NCBI RefSeq assembly: GCF_004358165.1
Contig: NZ_SMTG01000005.1
Span: 186,001-250,000, forward strand
Source: Luteimonas terrae
GTDB lineage: Bacteria; Pseudomonadota; Gammaproteobacteria; Xanthomonadales; Xanthomonadaceae
DNA: 64,000 nt
Reading direction: 5' to 3'
Below the pieces are notes generated by a model. It worked only from the letters and a program-made list of their open reading frames with translations. It did no database searches and was not told where the DNA came from. Position 1 is the stretch's first letter. The number at the start of each line of letters is the position of its first letter. A program made the translations under genes and the position numbers. Positions 20,669 through 29,470 of the stretch are shown here, piece after piece.

Positions 20669-21349
20669 ATGACCGCCGTCGCGCCCGATGCGGTCGCCGC
20701 ATCCGCGGCCGACCGGCTCAAGCTCACCGAAGTCTTCCTGTCGCTGCAGGGCGAAGCCCGTGATGCGGGCTGGCCGACGGTATTCGTTCGCCTCACCGGC
20801 TGCCCGCTGCGTTGTACCTACTGCGATACCGCATACGCATTCCACGGCGGGCAGTGGTGGACGATCGACGACATCCTCGCCGAGGTCGCGCGCCACGGCG
20901 TCCGGCACGTCTGCGTGACCGGCGGCGAGCCGCTGGCACAGAAGCGCTGCGTCGGCCTGCTGCGCCGCCTGTGCGATGCCGGCTACCAGGTGTCGCTGGA
21001 AACGTCGGGGGCCATCGATATTGCCGCTGTCGACACCCGTGTGAGTCGCGTGCTCGACATCAAGACGCCTGCATCGAACGAAGCGCACCGCAACCGCTGG
21101 GAAAATCTAGCCCTGCTGACCCCGCACGACCAGATCAAGTTCGTCGTGTGCTCGCGCGCCGATTACGAGTGGGCGCGCGACATCGTGCTGACCAAGGGCC
21201 TGCAGCACCTGTGCGACGTGCTGTTCTCGCCGAGCAAGGGCGAGATCACCGGCCGCGAACTGGCCGACTGGATCGTCGCCGACCGCCTGCCGGTCAAGTT
21301 CCAGATGCAGCTGCACAAGCTGCTGTGGAACGACGAGCCGGGTCGCTGA
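20669..21349 (+). CDS. queE: 7-carboxy-7-deazaguanine synthase QueE
   Basis: A 226-residue radical SAM enzyme forming 7-carboxy-7-deazaguanine in queuosine biosynthesis. The cluster motif is CPLRCTYCDT (CX3CX2C), preceded by FLSLQGEARDAGWPTVFVRL; GGEPL and ETSGAIDI follow as in QueE. It begins 4 bases after the cpoB stop and is followed 69 bases later by queC, which acts on its product. queE and queC at the end of tol-pal are common in this lineage. Confidence 0.95.
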   Translation: MTAVAPDAVAASAADRLKLTEVFLSLQGEARDAGWPTVFVRLTGCPLRCTYCDTAYAFHGGQWWTIDDILAEVARHGVRHVCVTGGEPLAQKRCVGLLRRLCDAGYQVSLETSGAIDIAAVDTRVSRVLDIKTPASNEAHRNRWENLALLTPHDQIKFVVCSRADYEWARDIVLTKGLQHLCDVLFSPSKGEITGRELADWIVADRLPVKFQMQLHKLLWNDEPGR

Positions 21350-21418
21350 GTCCGGCGCCGACTGTATCACTGCGCTAGCCTTGGCGCCTGTCGTTTCTCC
21401 ATTGCATCCGATATCTCC

Positions 21419-22096
21419 ATGAAAAAAGCCGTCGTCCTGTTGTCCGGAGGCATGGACTCCGCCGCCGTCGTGGCCATCGCCCAGGAGCAGGGCTTCGACG
21501 TGCACGCCCTGAGCGTGCGCTACGGCCAGCGCCACACCTCCGAACTCGACGCTGCGGCGCGTGTGGCAGCGGCGATGGGCGTCACCGCGCACAAGACCGT
21601 CGACGTCGATCTGCGCAGCATCGGCGGCTCGGCGCTGACCGACGACATCGACGTGCCGGAAGCGGGCAGCGCGGGCATTCCGGTGACCTACGTGCCGGCA
21701 CGCAACACCATCATGCTGTCGCTGGCGCTCGGCTGGGCCGAAGTGCTGGGCGCGGCCGACATCTTCTGCGGCGTCAACGCAGTCGACTACTCCGGGTATC
21801 CGGATTGCCGGCCGGAGTTCGTCGACGCATTCGAACGCCTGGCCAATCTCGCGACCAAGGCGGGTGTGGAAGGTGCGGGCATCAGTGTCCATGCGCCCCT
21901 GCAGCACATGGGCAAGGGCGACATCGTGCGCGAGGGCGTGCGCCTGGGCGTCGACTTCGGCCTGACCGTGTCCTGCTACAACGCCGACGCACAGGGCCTG
22001 GCCTGCGGTCACTGCGACGCGTGCCGCCTGCGCGCGGATGGATTCGATGCCGCCGGCGTCCCCGACCCGACGCATTACGCCCATGCGCCCGGCTGA
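21419..22096 (+). CDS. queC: 7-cyano-7-deazaguanine synthase QueC
   Basis: A 225-residue ATP-dependent enzyme converting 7-carboxy-7-deazaguanine to preQ0. The PP-loop [10 protein letters not shown] lies at the N terminus, with [16 protein letters not shown] and [18 protein letters not shown] following. Near the C terminus four cysteines ([19 protein letters not shown]) form the zinc site. Length is normal. No preQ1 riboswitch-like element was seen in the 69 bases upstream. Confidence 0.96.
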   Translation: MKKAVVLLSGGMDSAAVVAIAQEQGFDVHALSVRYGQRHTSELDAAARVAAAMGVTAHKTVDVDLRSIGGSALTDDIDVPEAGSAGIPVTYVPARNTIMLSLALGWAEVLGAADIFCGVNAVDYSGYPDCRPEFVDAFERLANLATKAGVEGAGISVHAPLQHMGKGDIVREGVRLGVDFGLTVSCYNADAQGLACGHCDACRLRADGFDAAGVPDPTHYAHAPG

Positions 22097-22121
22097 GGCC
22101 GACGCGCTGGCCACATTGCGC

Positions 22122-22127
22122 TAGAAT
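22122..22127 (+). promoter_or_regulatory. Candidate -10 box for tRNA-Lys
   Basis: TAGAAT, followed by GCGCCCCC, lies about 40 bases before the tRNA. No good -35 is visible 17 bases upstream. The 10-mer TAGAATGCGC recurs at 22878-22887. Confidence 0.35.
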
Positions 22128-22167
22128 GCGCCCCCTGCATCGGCCAAAGCGCCGATGACTGTCTTCC

Positions 22168-22243
22168 GGGTCGTTAGCTCAGTCGGTAGAGCATCGGACT
22201 TTTAATCCGCTGGTCGATGGTTCGAATCCATCACGACCCACCA
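22168..22243 (+). tRNA. tRNA-Lys (anticodon TTT)
   Basis: A 76-base cloverleaf: acceptor GGGTCGT pairs with ACGACCC, the D arm is GCTC-AGTCGGTA-GAGC, the anticodon loop CTTTTAA has TTT at 22201-22203, and the T arm carries GGTTCGAATCC. The CCA end is encoded (22241-22243). It reads AAA and AAG codons. Confidence 0.97.
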
Positions 22244-23027
22244 GCCTCTTCATCTCCAGGCGTCAGTCCGGCGTCGGCATCCGTGCTCGCGGGTCAAGGG
22301 TCGCGTGCGCGCAGAAGCGCGGTTGCAGCCGATTCTTCGACAGGCCCAGCGCTGGATGCGTGTGACGCTTGCATTCCCAGCACGCGGCGGTCGCGCACGG
22401 ACGGCGGATCGATCGCAGGCAAGTTCCTTCCCGCGTAATTGGCGGGCGCTCGCGCTTGCTGGATCGGGCATCCATCGTGCATGCGACTGGTTGTCCTGCC
22501 AGTTCGGCCTGCCTCGTCGTGGGGGAGGGCGAGGCGCGATACGCCGCCGAGGGTATGGAATCAACGCGCCATCCCCAAGTGGCCCAGTGATGTCTCGTCG
22601 CGCCCGCGAGTACTGGTGAGGTGTCCTTGATATAGGCCCTTCGACACCCGGCCAAGACGAGCCCCGATATCCCAGCCGCGTTCTACGCCTGCGATTTGGC
22701 GCTGCTCCGGGAGGAGGGTGGGTCTACCGAGCGAGGGAGGCCCGCTGCAGCGGTTTGGTGGCATGCCCTCGCCGCTCCAGGGCTCTCGCAGAGAGGGACT
22801 GGCCCTGGGACCCGGCAACTGAAGGCAACGCAATAGGACAAGTCTCAAAAGCACATGAATTGCGGAACTGCATCACATAGAATGCGCGAAGTTTGCCGCA
22901 CGTTCGGCGTGCGGGCGGTTCGAAAAAAGGGGCGCTGCGGTCGTGTTCGCACGGTACGCAGGCAGAAACGGGCGGCCTGGTGTCGCCCCGGCGACCCGGA
23001 AGGGCGCTGGATCAAGGGGCTCAACAC
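22244..23027 (+). other. 784-base intergenic region with no convincing gene
   Basis: Between tRNA-Lys and the giant exoprotein gene several overlapping open frames exist on both strands, but none has a recognisable domain, a ribosome binding site or the strong third-position GC of neighbouring genes. Visible items are a TAGAAT -10-like box at 22878-22883 (no good -35), a CCGCAC/GTGCGG hairpin at 22896-22914, and AAGGGG at 23014-23019, a good ribosome binding site for GTG 23028. It may be a long regulatory leader, decayed DNA at a tRNA insertion hotspot, or both. Confidence 0.5.
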
Positions 23028-26000
23028 GTGTTCGACAACGGAACGACCGGTCCGGTCCGGGCGCTTGCCCGCGGCTTCTTCCTCGCGCTCGGCCTGGTGG
23101 CGGCCGCCGCCTCCGTCAGCAACGTGGGCGCACAGACGACGGTGGTCAACACCGCGACGGTGACGACACCCGCCGGTGTGACCGATCCCCAGCCCCAGAA
23201 CAACACGTCGAGCGTCACGCTCAACGTCTCGCCCGCGGCGACCGCGATCGACTTCTGCGCGGCGGACGACATCTACAGCATCGTCAACGGCGCCGAGATC
23301 TACCGCTATACGCCGGCGACGGCGAGCGACGTCCGTGTGGACGCCCTGCGCATGCCGGTCGGCAACAACGTCAATGCGCTGATGATCAGCCCGGCCGTGA
23401 ACGGACAGGCGAGCCGCCTGCTGTTCCACAGTGGCACCACCGGCCCTGCGGCAACGCGCGGAAAGATCTGGGCCTACGACGCCACGCATCCAACGTCCCC
23501 AGGCTGGTACGACACCGGTGCGACGATCAATGCCGACCTCCCGCGTGCCGGCATGACCACGCAGGGCGTCGGCTATCTCGTGTCGTCGGTGAGCACTGCG
23601 GGGGGCGTCTCCACCGCGCAGGTCTACACGCTGACGCCATCGGGCGCCTACGGGTACACGGTCTCGGGCCCGCAGACGCTGACCTACGATACGCGTCCGT
23701 CCGACACGGGCTCGGGCGACATCGCCTTCGACCAGGACGGCTTCGGCTGGCTCGTCGCGGGCGCGGACCTGTACCGCGTGGACGTCGCGACGATGCGCGC
23801 GACCAAGCAGACCGCGTTCACGAATGCGCCTTCCGGTACGAACTACGCGGGGGCGGCCTTCGATCGCGGTGGCCGTCTGCATGTCGTCGTCAATGCCAGC
23901 GGCGCGTACTACGAGATGAACCTGGGCACGGCAACGATGCGCCAGGTCGCCACGTCCACATCGACCGTTGCCAACGATCGCGGTCGCGATCTCGCCTCGT
24001 GTCCGCATCCGCGCGTGACGCCCGCGCAGCTGGCAGTCACCAAGACGCTGTCCCAGGTGAACGGTGTGGCCGCCGTTTCCAGCCAGAAGATCTCCGCCGG
24101 AGATCGTCTGACCTACTCGATCCAGGTGTCGCACAGCGGCGGCACCGTGGCTGCCACGCTGTATCCCGGCGACGTCGTCGAGACCATTCCCGCGCACACC
24201 ACGCCGGTTCCCGGTCTCAATACCGAGTTCATCTGTACGACGACGACGTGCAGCAACAACGCCAACGCAAACGTGATCGTCGGCGGCAGCAAGACCTACC
24301 AGTTCACTGTGGACGTCGACCAGACGCTCGCGCCATCCGTCACGTCGATCACCAATACCGTCGCTGTCGACGGCGTGACCTGCGGTACCGCGGGGAACGT
24401 GTGCTCCGTGACGAACGCGGTCTCGCAGCCGATCAGCGCCGTCGACGACACCTTTGGTCCGGTCGACGGCGTCGTCGGCAATGCGAACGTCGGCAATGTG
24501 CTGACGGGCGACACCCTGGGCGGCATTGCGGCAACGCCATCCACCGTGACGATCACGCCCGGCGTGCTGCCGACCGGCATTACGGTCGACCCGGCAACGG
24601 GCGTGATCGGCGTGCAGCCGGGGACCGCCGCAGGCACGTACGCGTTCGAGTACACGATCTGTGAGATCGGCAACACGTCCAACTGCGATACGGCAACCGT
24701 CACGGTGACCGTGCAGGACGTGATCGTCGCGAACGACGACGCGATTCCCGAGGTCGATGGCGCGACGGGCAATCCGAATGCCGGCAACGCGTACGACAAC
24801 GACACGCTCGGCGGCGCCCCGGTCGATCCGGCCGACGTCAGCGGTCGCGTGGTCACGCCTGCGACACCGATCAACGGCGGCCCGGTACCGGTGCTCGATC
24901 CGGCGACCGGCATCGTCAGCGTGCCGCCCGGCACCCCGGCGGGCAACTACACGATCGGCTACGAGATCTGCGAAGTCCTGAATCCGACGAACTGCGCGAC
25001 GGCCACGATCACCGTGCCCGTCGGCGCATCGCCGATCAGCGCGATCGACGATTCGTTCGGTCCGGTCGACGGCGCCGCCGGTAATCCGAACGCCGGCAAT
25101 GCCTACGGCAACGATACGCTCGGCGGCGCCCCGGTCGATCCGGCCGACATCATCGGACGCGTGGTCACGCCGGCGACGCCGATCAACGGCGGCCCGGTCC
25201 CCGTGCTCGATCCCGCGACCGGCATCGTCAGCGTGCCGCCCGGCACGCCGGCGGGCAGCTACACGATCGGTTATGAGATCTGCGAAGCGCTGAATCCGAC
25301 GAACTGCGCGACGGCCACGATCACCGTGACCGTCGGCGCGTCGACGATCAGCGCGCTCGACGATCCGCTGGGGCCGGTCAACGGCGCCGCCGGTAATCCG
25401 AACGTCGGCAACGCCTACGACAACGACACGCTCGGCGGCGCGCCGGTCGATCTGGCCGACATTATCGGTCGCGTGGTGACGCCGGCGACGCCGATCAGCG
25501 GCGGCCCGGTACCGGTGCTCGACCCCATGACCGGCATCGTCAGCGTCCCGCCCGGCACGCCGGCGGGCAGCTACACGATCGGTTACGAGATCTGCGAAGC
25601 GCTGAACCCGACGAATTGCGCGACGGCCACGATCACCGTGACTGTCGGTGCGTCGACGATCAGCGCGCTCGACGATCCGCTGGGGCCGGTCAACGGCGCG
25701 ACGGGTAATCCGAATGCCGGCAATGCCTACGACAACGACACGCTCGGCGGTGCTCCGGTCGATCCGGCCGACATCACCGGACGCGTGGTCACGCCGGCGA
25801 CGCCGATCAACGGCGGTCAAGTCCCCGTGCTCGATCCCGCGACCGGCATCGTCAGCGTGCCGCCCGGCACGCCGGCGGGCAGCTACACGATCGGTTACGA
25901 GATCTGCGAAACGCTGAATCCGACGAACTGCGCGACTGCCACGATCACGGTCACCGTAGACGCACCGGTGATCTCCACCGAGGACGACATCTACAGCGGC

Positions 26001-29000
26001 GTCAACGGTGCCTCGGGCAATCCTGCGATCGGCAATGTGCTCGACGGCGACACGCTCAATGGCACGGCGATCACCGATCCGTCGCTGGTCGACATCACGA
26101 TCGTCGGCGCGCTGCCGCCGCAGGTCACCGTCGACCTCGCGAGCGGCGTGATCGGCGTGGCGCCGGGCACCCCGGCGGGCGACTACACGTTCGACTACAC
26201 GATCTGTGAAGTCCTCAACCCGACCAACTGCAGCACCGCGTCGGTGACGATCACGGTGGTGCCGCCGGTCATCAGCGCGGTCGACGACGCCTATACCGGC
26301 GTCAACGGCGCCTCCGGCAATCCGAACGTCGGCAATGTGCTCGATGGCGACACGCTCAACGGCACGCCGATCACCGATCCGTCGCTGGTGACGATCACCA
26401 CCGGTGCGCTGCCGCCGGGCGTGACCGTCGATCCGAGCACGGGTGTCATCGGTGTCGCACCGGGCACGCCGGCCGGTCCGTACACGTTCGACTACACGAT
26501 CTGCGAAGTCCTCAATCCGTCGAACTGCGAGACGGCGTCGGTGACGATCACGGTCGATCCGCCGGTGATCGCTGCGGTCGACGACCGCTACACGGGCATC
26601 AATGGGGGCTCGGGCAATCCCGTGGTCGGCAACGTGCTCGACGGCGACACGCTCAATGGCGTTGCAGTCGATCCGGCACTGGTGACGATCACCACCGGCA
26701 CGCTGCCGAATGGCATCACCGTCGACCCGACCACGGGCGTCATCGGCGTCGCGCCGGGCACGCCGGCGGGCAGCTACACGTTCGAGTACACGATCTGCGA
26801 AGTGCTGAACCCGGCGAACTGCAGCACGGCGACCGTCACGATCGTCGTCGACCCGCCGGTGATCACCGCGGTCGATGACCGCTACAGCGGCGTCGATGGG
26901 GGTTCGGGCAATCCGAACGTGGGCAACGTGCTCGATGGCGACACGCTCAACGGCGCGCCGATCGCCGATCCGTCGCTGGTGACGATCACCACCGGCACGC
27001 TGCCGCCGGGCGTGACCGTCGACCCGACCACGGGCGTCATCGGTATCGCACCTGGCACGCCGGCGGGCAGCTACACGTTCGAATACACGATCTGCGAAGT
27101 GCTGAATCCGTCGAACTGCAGCACGGCCTCGGTGACCATCGTCGTCGAGGCACCGGATGTCACCGCGGTCGACGACTCCACCACGACTGACCAGAACACC
27201 CCGGTCACCATCCCGGTGCTGGGCAACGACACGCTGGGCGGCGCGCCGGTGAATCCGGACGACGTCACCATTACCGTGACGCCGCCGGCCAACGGCAGCG
27301 TGGTGGTGAACCCGGACGGCACCGTGGTCTACACCCCGGCGCCGGGCTACTCGGGCGAGGACCGCTTCACCTACACCGTCTGCGAAACGCTCAATCCGGA
27401 CAACTGCGCGACGGCGACCGCCGTCGTGACCGTGCGTCCGAACGTGGTCGAGGCGATCGACGACGACGCGGGCATCGCGGAGTCGGGCGTGCCGCTGCAG
27501 ATCGTCGTCGTCGGCAACGACCGCAGCACCGGTGCGCCACTGGATCCGGGTTCGGTCACGGTGATCACGCCGGCCGGCCACGGCAGCGTGGTCTGCGCGA
27601 ACGGCATCTGCACCTACACGCCGGAATTCGGCTTCTCGGGCGAAGACCGCTTCACCTACCGCGTCTGCGATACCTCGGTGCCGGCGCCGGTCTGCGACAC
27701 GGCGACCGTCACCGTGCGCGTGCAGGACGTTTCGCCGCTGCGCGTGACCAAGACCGCCAGCGTGCGCGAGGTCAAGGTCGGCGACCTGGTGCGCTACACC
27801 GTCGTGGTCGAGAACGTCGGCAATGCCGTGGTCACCGGCGCCAGCGTGGTCGACACGCCGCCTGCGGGCTTCAGCTACGTCGACGGTTCGCTGGCGAGTG
27901 GAGACGGCCGTGCGTTGTCGGTGTCGGGCGTGCGCCCGATCCGCATCGCCAGCCTCGACCTCGCGCCGGGCGACAGCGTGACGATGACCTACCTGCTGCG
28001 CGTCGGCGCCGGCATCCGGGCCGGCGGCCACATCAACCAGGTGCAGGCGCAGAGCGGCAGCGGCATCGCCCTGTCGAACGTGGCGACGGCGCAGGTGCAG
28101 ACCGCGTTCGATCCCATGCTCGACGACAGCCTCGTGTTCGGCACCGTGTTCGACGACCGCAACGGCGACGGCTGGCAGGCCAGCGCGGCGATGCGTGGCG
28201 TGCGCGTGCAGGGCGGTTTCGCACCGGACGCCTACGTGGCCGGTTCGACGACCATCGACACCGGCTCCGGCGCACAGCCGGTTGCCGATGCCAGCGCACC
28301 GCTGCTGCACGGTATCGAGGTCGACGCGATCGCCGGGCGCCAGTCGGTGGCCGATCCGGTCGAGGCAACGCAGGTGGTGATCCGCCAGCGTCTGCGCAGT
28401 GCCGCGTTCACCGGCGACTTCGTGCTGACGTCCGCCGAGGGCGCGACGCTGCGTATGGCCGCCGACGGCAGCACACGTCTGGAGCGCAGCGGCGATGCGG
28501 CCAAGGGCCTGTCGGCTGCCGAGCCGGTCGTGTCGCGTCGCGTCCTGACCGATGCCGAAGGTCTGATCGTCGAGTACGTGATCGGCAATGCCGGTATCGA
28601 CGAGCGCGGCATTCCCGGCGTGCGCATCGCCTCGGTGGAAGGCTTGCTGATCGAGACCGACCAGTACGGCCGCTATCACCTGGTCGATGTGCCGGGCGGC
28701 ACCAGCGCGCACGGTCGCAACTTCATCCTGAAGGTCGATCCCGCGACGCTGCCGCCGGGCACCGCGTTCACCACGGCCAACCCGCTGGTGCGTCGCGTGA
28801 CCCCGGGCCTGCCGGTGCGCTTCGATTTCGGCGTGCGTCTGCCGGTGGTGGAACTGGAACAGCCGGGCGAGACGGTCGAGCTGGAGATCGGCGAGGTCCT
28901 GTTCGCGCCCGACAGCAGCGCGCTGCGCGACGACATGCAGCCCGCGATCGACGCGATGGCGCGGGAGGTCGACCGCCACGGCGGCGGCACGGTCGTCGTC

Positions 29001-29459
29001 ACCGGCGAGGGCGGCCACGAGGCGCTGGCATTTGCGCGGGCGGCTGCGGTGCGTGATGCCTTGCAGTCGGCGGTGACGCCGGCGGCGGCGTCGGGCCTGC
29101 AGGTCGAACTGCGGACATCGGTCGCCGATCCAAATGCGCTGGTGGCCGGCGTCGGCAACGGCGACGTGCTGCTCGGCACGGTGCTGTTCGATACCGATCG
29201 CGCCAGCATCCGCCCGGAATTCGCCGGCCTGCTGGACGCCGTGGCCGCGCGTCTGGAAGCACTCGGTGGCGGGGTGGTCGGCATCGTCGGTCATACCGAT
29301 GTGCGCGGCTCGCATGCCTACAACGTCGATCTGGGCCTGCGCCGTGCGCGTGCAGTCTACGACGCACTGGCCACACGATTGAGCCCGGAGGTGCGTGCGA
29401 ATACGCGGGTCGAGGCGAGTCGGAACACGACGGCGCCTGTCGGGGAGGCACGCAAGTGA
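23028..29459 (+). CDS. Giant exported tandem-repeat protein with C-terminal OmpA-like domain
   Basis: A 2143-residue protein. Signal peptide 1-35 (VGA then QTT), a propeller-like region (about 70-340), a DUF11-type domain (about 345-465), eleven tandem beta repeats of 96-104 residues (468-1567; each starts near AVDD and most carry YTICEVLNPxNC), another DUF11 domain (VTKTASVREVKVGDLVRYTV), an SdrD-like linker (FDDRNGDGW, ETDQYGRYHLVDVPGG), and two OmpA-like modules. The second, about 2045-2135, keeps VLFDTD and VGHTDVRGSHAYN. The start is GTG 23028 with AAGGGG 8 bases upstream. Inference: a wall-anchored stalk or adhesin in the outer envelope. The barrel gene follows after 11 bases. I know no function for this architecture. 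Confidence 0.85.
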   Translation: MFDNGTTGPVRALARGFFLALGLVAAAASVSNVGAQTTVVNTATVTTPAGVTDPQPQNNTSSVTLNVSPAATAIDFCAADDIYSIVNGAEIYRYTPATASDVRVDALRMPVGNNVNALMISPAVNGQASRLLFHSGTTGPAATRGKIWAYDATHPTSPGWYDTGATINADLPRAGMTTQGVGYLVSSVSTAGGVSTAQVYTLTPSGAYGYTVSGPQTLTYDTRPSDTGSGDIAFDQDGFGWLVAGADLYRVDVATMRATKQTAFTNAPSGTNYAGAAFDRGGRLHVVVNASGAYYEMNLGTATMRQVATSTSTVANDRGRDLASCPHPRVTPAQLAVTKTLSQVNGVAAVSSQKISAGDRLTYSIQVSHSGGTVAATLYPGDVVETIPAHTTPVPGLNTEFICTTTTCSNNANANVIVGGSKTYQFTVDVDQTLAPSVTSITNTVAVDGVTCGTAGNVCSVTNAVSQPISAVDDTFGPVDGVVGNANVGNVLTGDTLGGIAATPSTVTITPGVLPTGITVDPATGVIGVQPGTAAGTYAFEYTICEIGNTSNCDTATVTVTVQDVIVANDDAIPEVDGATGNPNAGNAYDNDTLGGAPVDPADVSGRVVTPATPINGGPVPVLDPATGIVSVPPGTPAGNYTIGYEICEVLNPTNCATATITVPVGASPISAIDDSFGPVDGAAGNPNAGNAYGNDTLGGAPVDPADIIGRVVTPATPINGGPVPVLDPATGIVSVPPGTPAGSYTIGYEICEALNPTNCATATITVTVGASTISALDDPLGPVNGAAGNPNVGNAYDNDTLGGAPVDLADIIGRVVTPATPISGGPVPVLDPMTGIVSVPPGTPAGSYTIGYEICEALNPTNCATATITVTVGASTISALDDPLGPVNGATGNPNAGNAYDNDTLGGAPVDPADITGRVVTPATPINGGQVPVLDPATGIVSVPPGTPAGSYTIGYEICETLNPTNCATATITVTVDAPVISTEDDIYSGVNGASGNPAIGNVLDGDTLNGTAITDPSLVDITIVGALPPQVTVDLASGVIGVAPGTPAGDYTFDYTICEVLNPTNCSTASVTITVVPPVISAVDDAYTGVNGASGNPNVGNVLDGDTLNGTPITDPSLVTITTGALPPGVTVDPSTGVIGVAPGTPAGPYTFDYTICEVLNPSNCETASVTITVDPPVIAAVDDRYTGINGGSGNPVVGNVLDGDTLNGVAVDPALVTITTGTLPNGITVDPTTGVIGVAPGTPAGSYTFEYTICEVLNPANCSTATVTIVVDPPVITAVDDRYSGVDGGSGNPNVGNVLDGDTLNGAPIADPSLVTITTGTLPPGVTVDPTTGVIGIAPGTPAGSYTFEYTICEVLNPSNCSTASVTIVVEAPDVTAVDDSTTTDQNTPVTIPVLGNDTLGGAPVNPDDVTITVTPPANGSVVVNPDGTVVYTPAPGYSGEDRFTYTVCETLNPDNCATATAVVTVRPNVVEAIDDDAGIAESGVPLQIVVVGNDRSTGAPLDPGSVTVITPAGHGSVVCANGICTYTPEFGFSGEDRFTYRVCDTSVPAPVCDTATVTVRVQDVSPLRVTKTASVREVKVGDLVRYTVVVENVGNAVVTGASVVDTPPAGFSYVDGSLASGDGRALSVSGVRPIRIASLDLAPGDSVTMTYLLRVGAGIRAGGHINQVQAQSGSGIALSNVATAQVQTAFDPMLDDSLVFGTVFDDRNGDGWQASAAMRGVRVQGGFAPDAYVAGSTTIDTGSGAQPVADASAPLLHGIEVDAIAGRQSVADPVEATQVVIRQRLRSAAFTGDFVLTSAEGATLRMAADGSTRLERSGDAAKGLSAAEPVVSRRVLTDAEGLIVEYVIGNAGIDERGIPGVRIASVEGLLIETDQYGRYHLVDVPGGTSAHGRNFILKVDPATLPPGTAFTTANPLVRRVTPGLPVRFDFGVRLPVVELEQPGETVELEIGEVLFAPDSSALRDDMQPAIDAMAREVDRHGGGTVVVTGEGGHEALAFARAAAVRDALQSAVTPAAASGLQVELRTSVADPNALVAGVGNGDVLLGTVLFDTDRASIRPEFAGLLDAVAARLEALGGGVVGIVGHTDVRGSHAYNVDLGLRRARAVYDALATRLSPEVRANTRVEASRNTTAPVGEARK
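24429..27728 (+). repeat. Eleven in-frame tandem repeats encoding Ig/cadherin-like domains
   Basis: Repeat starts: 24429, 24720, 25032, 25344, 25656, 25968, 26268, 26565, 26859, 27156 and 27444. Units 2-5 are exactly 312 bp each and nearly identical at DNA level (GNAYDNDTLGGAPVD type). Units 6-9 are 294-300 bp and similar to one another (GNVLDGDTLNG type). Units 1, 10 and 11 are more divergent; 10 and 11 carry YSGEDRFTYTVC-type Big_9/VCBS-like sequence. The two homogeneous blocks suggest recent duplication or gene conversion. Confidence 0.9.
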
Positions 29460-29470
29460 AGGGGCGCAAC

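Noticed and set aside
21350..21418. preQ1 riboswitch before queC
   Set aside because: No conserved H-type pseudoknot core could be recognised.
22263..22655. 130-codon minus-strand open frame, and others, after tRNA-Lys
   Set aside because: No family resemblance, no ribosome binding site and atypical codon pattern; several frames are equally open.
24429..27728. CRISPR-like or VNTR interpretation of the repeats
   Set aside because: Repeats of about 300 bp are in frame, encode beta domains and have no spacer structure.
22845..29315. Open frame of about 2156 codons on the minus strand, antisense to the repeat giant
   Set aside because: Its translation is low-complexity (Arg, Asp, His, Ala repeats), has no domain, and simply mirrors the repeated high-GC codons of the plus-strand gene, which has signal peptide, ribosome binding site and domains.
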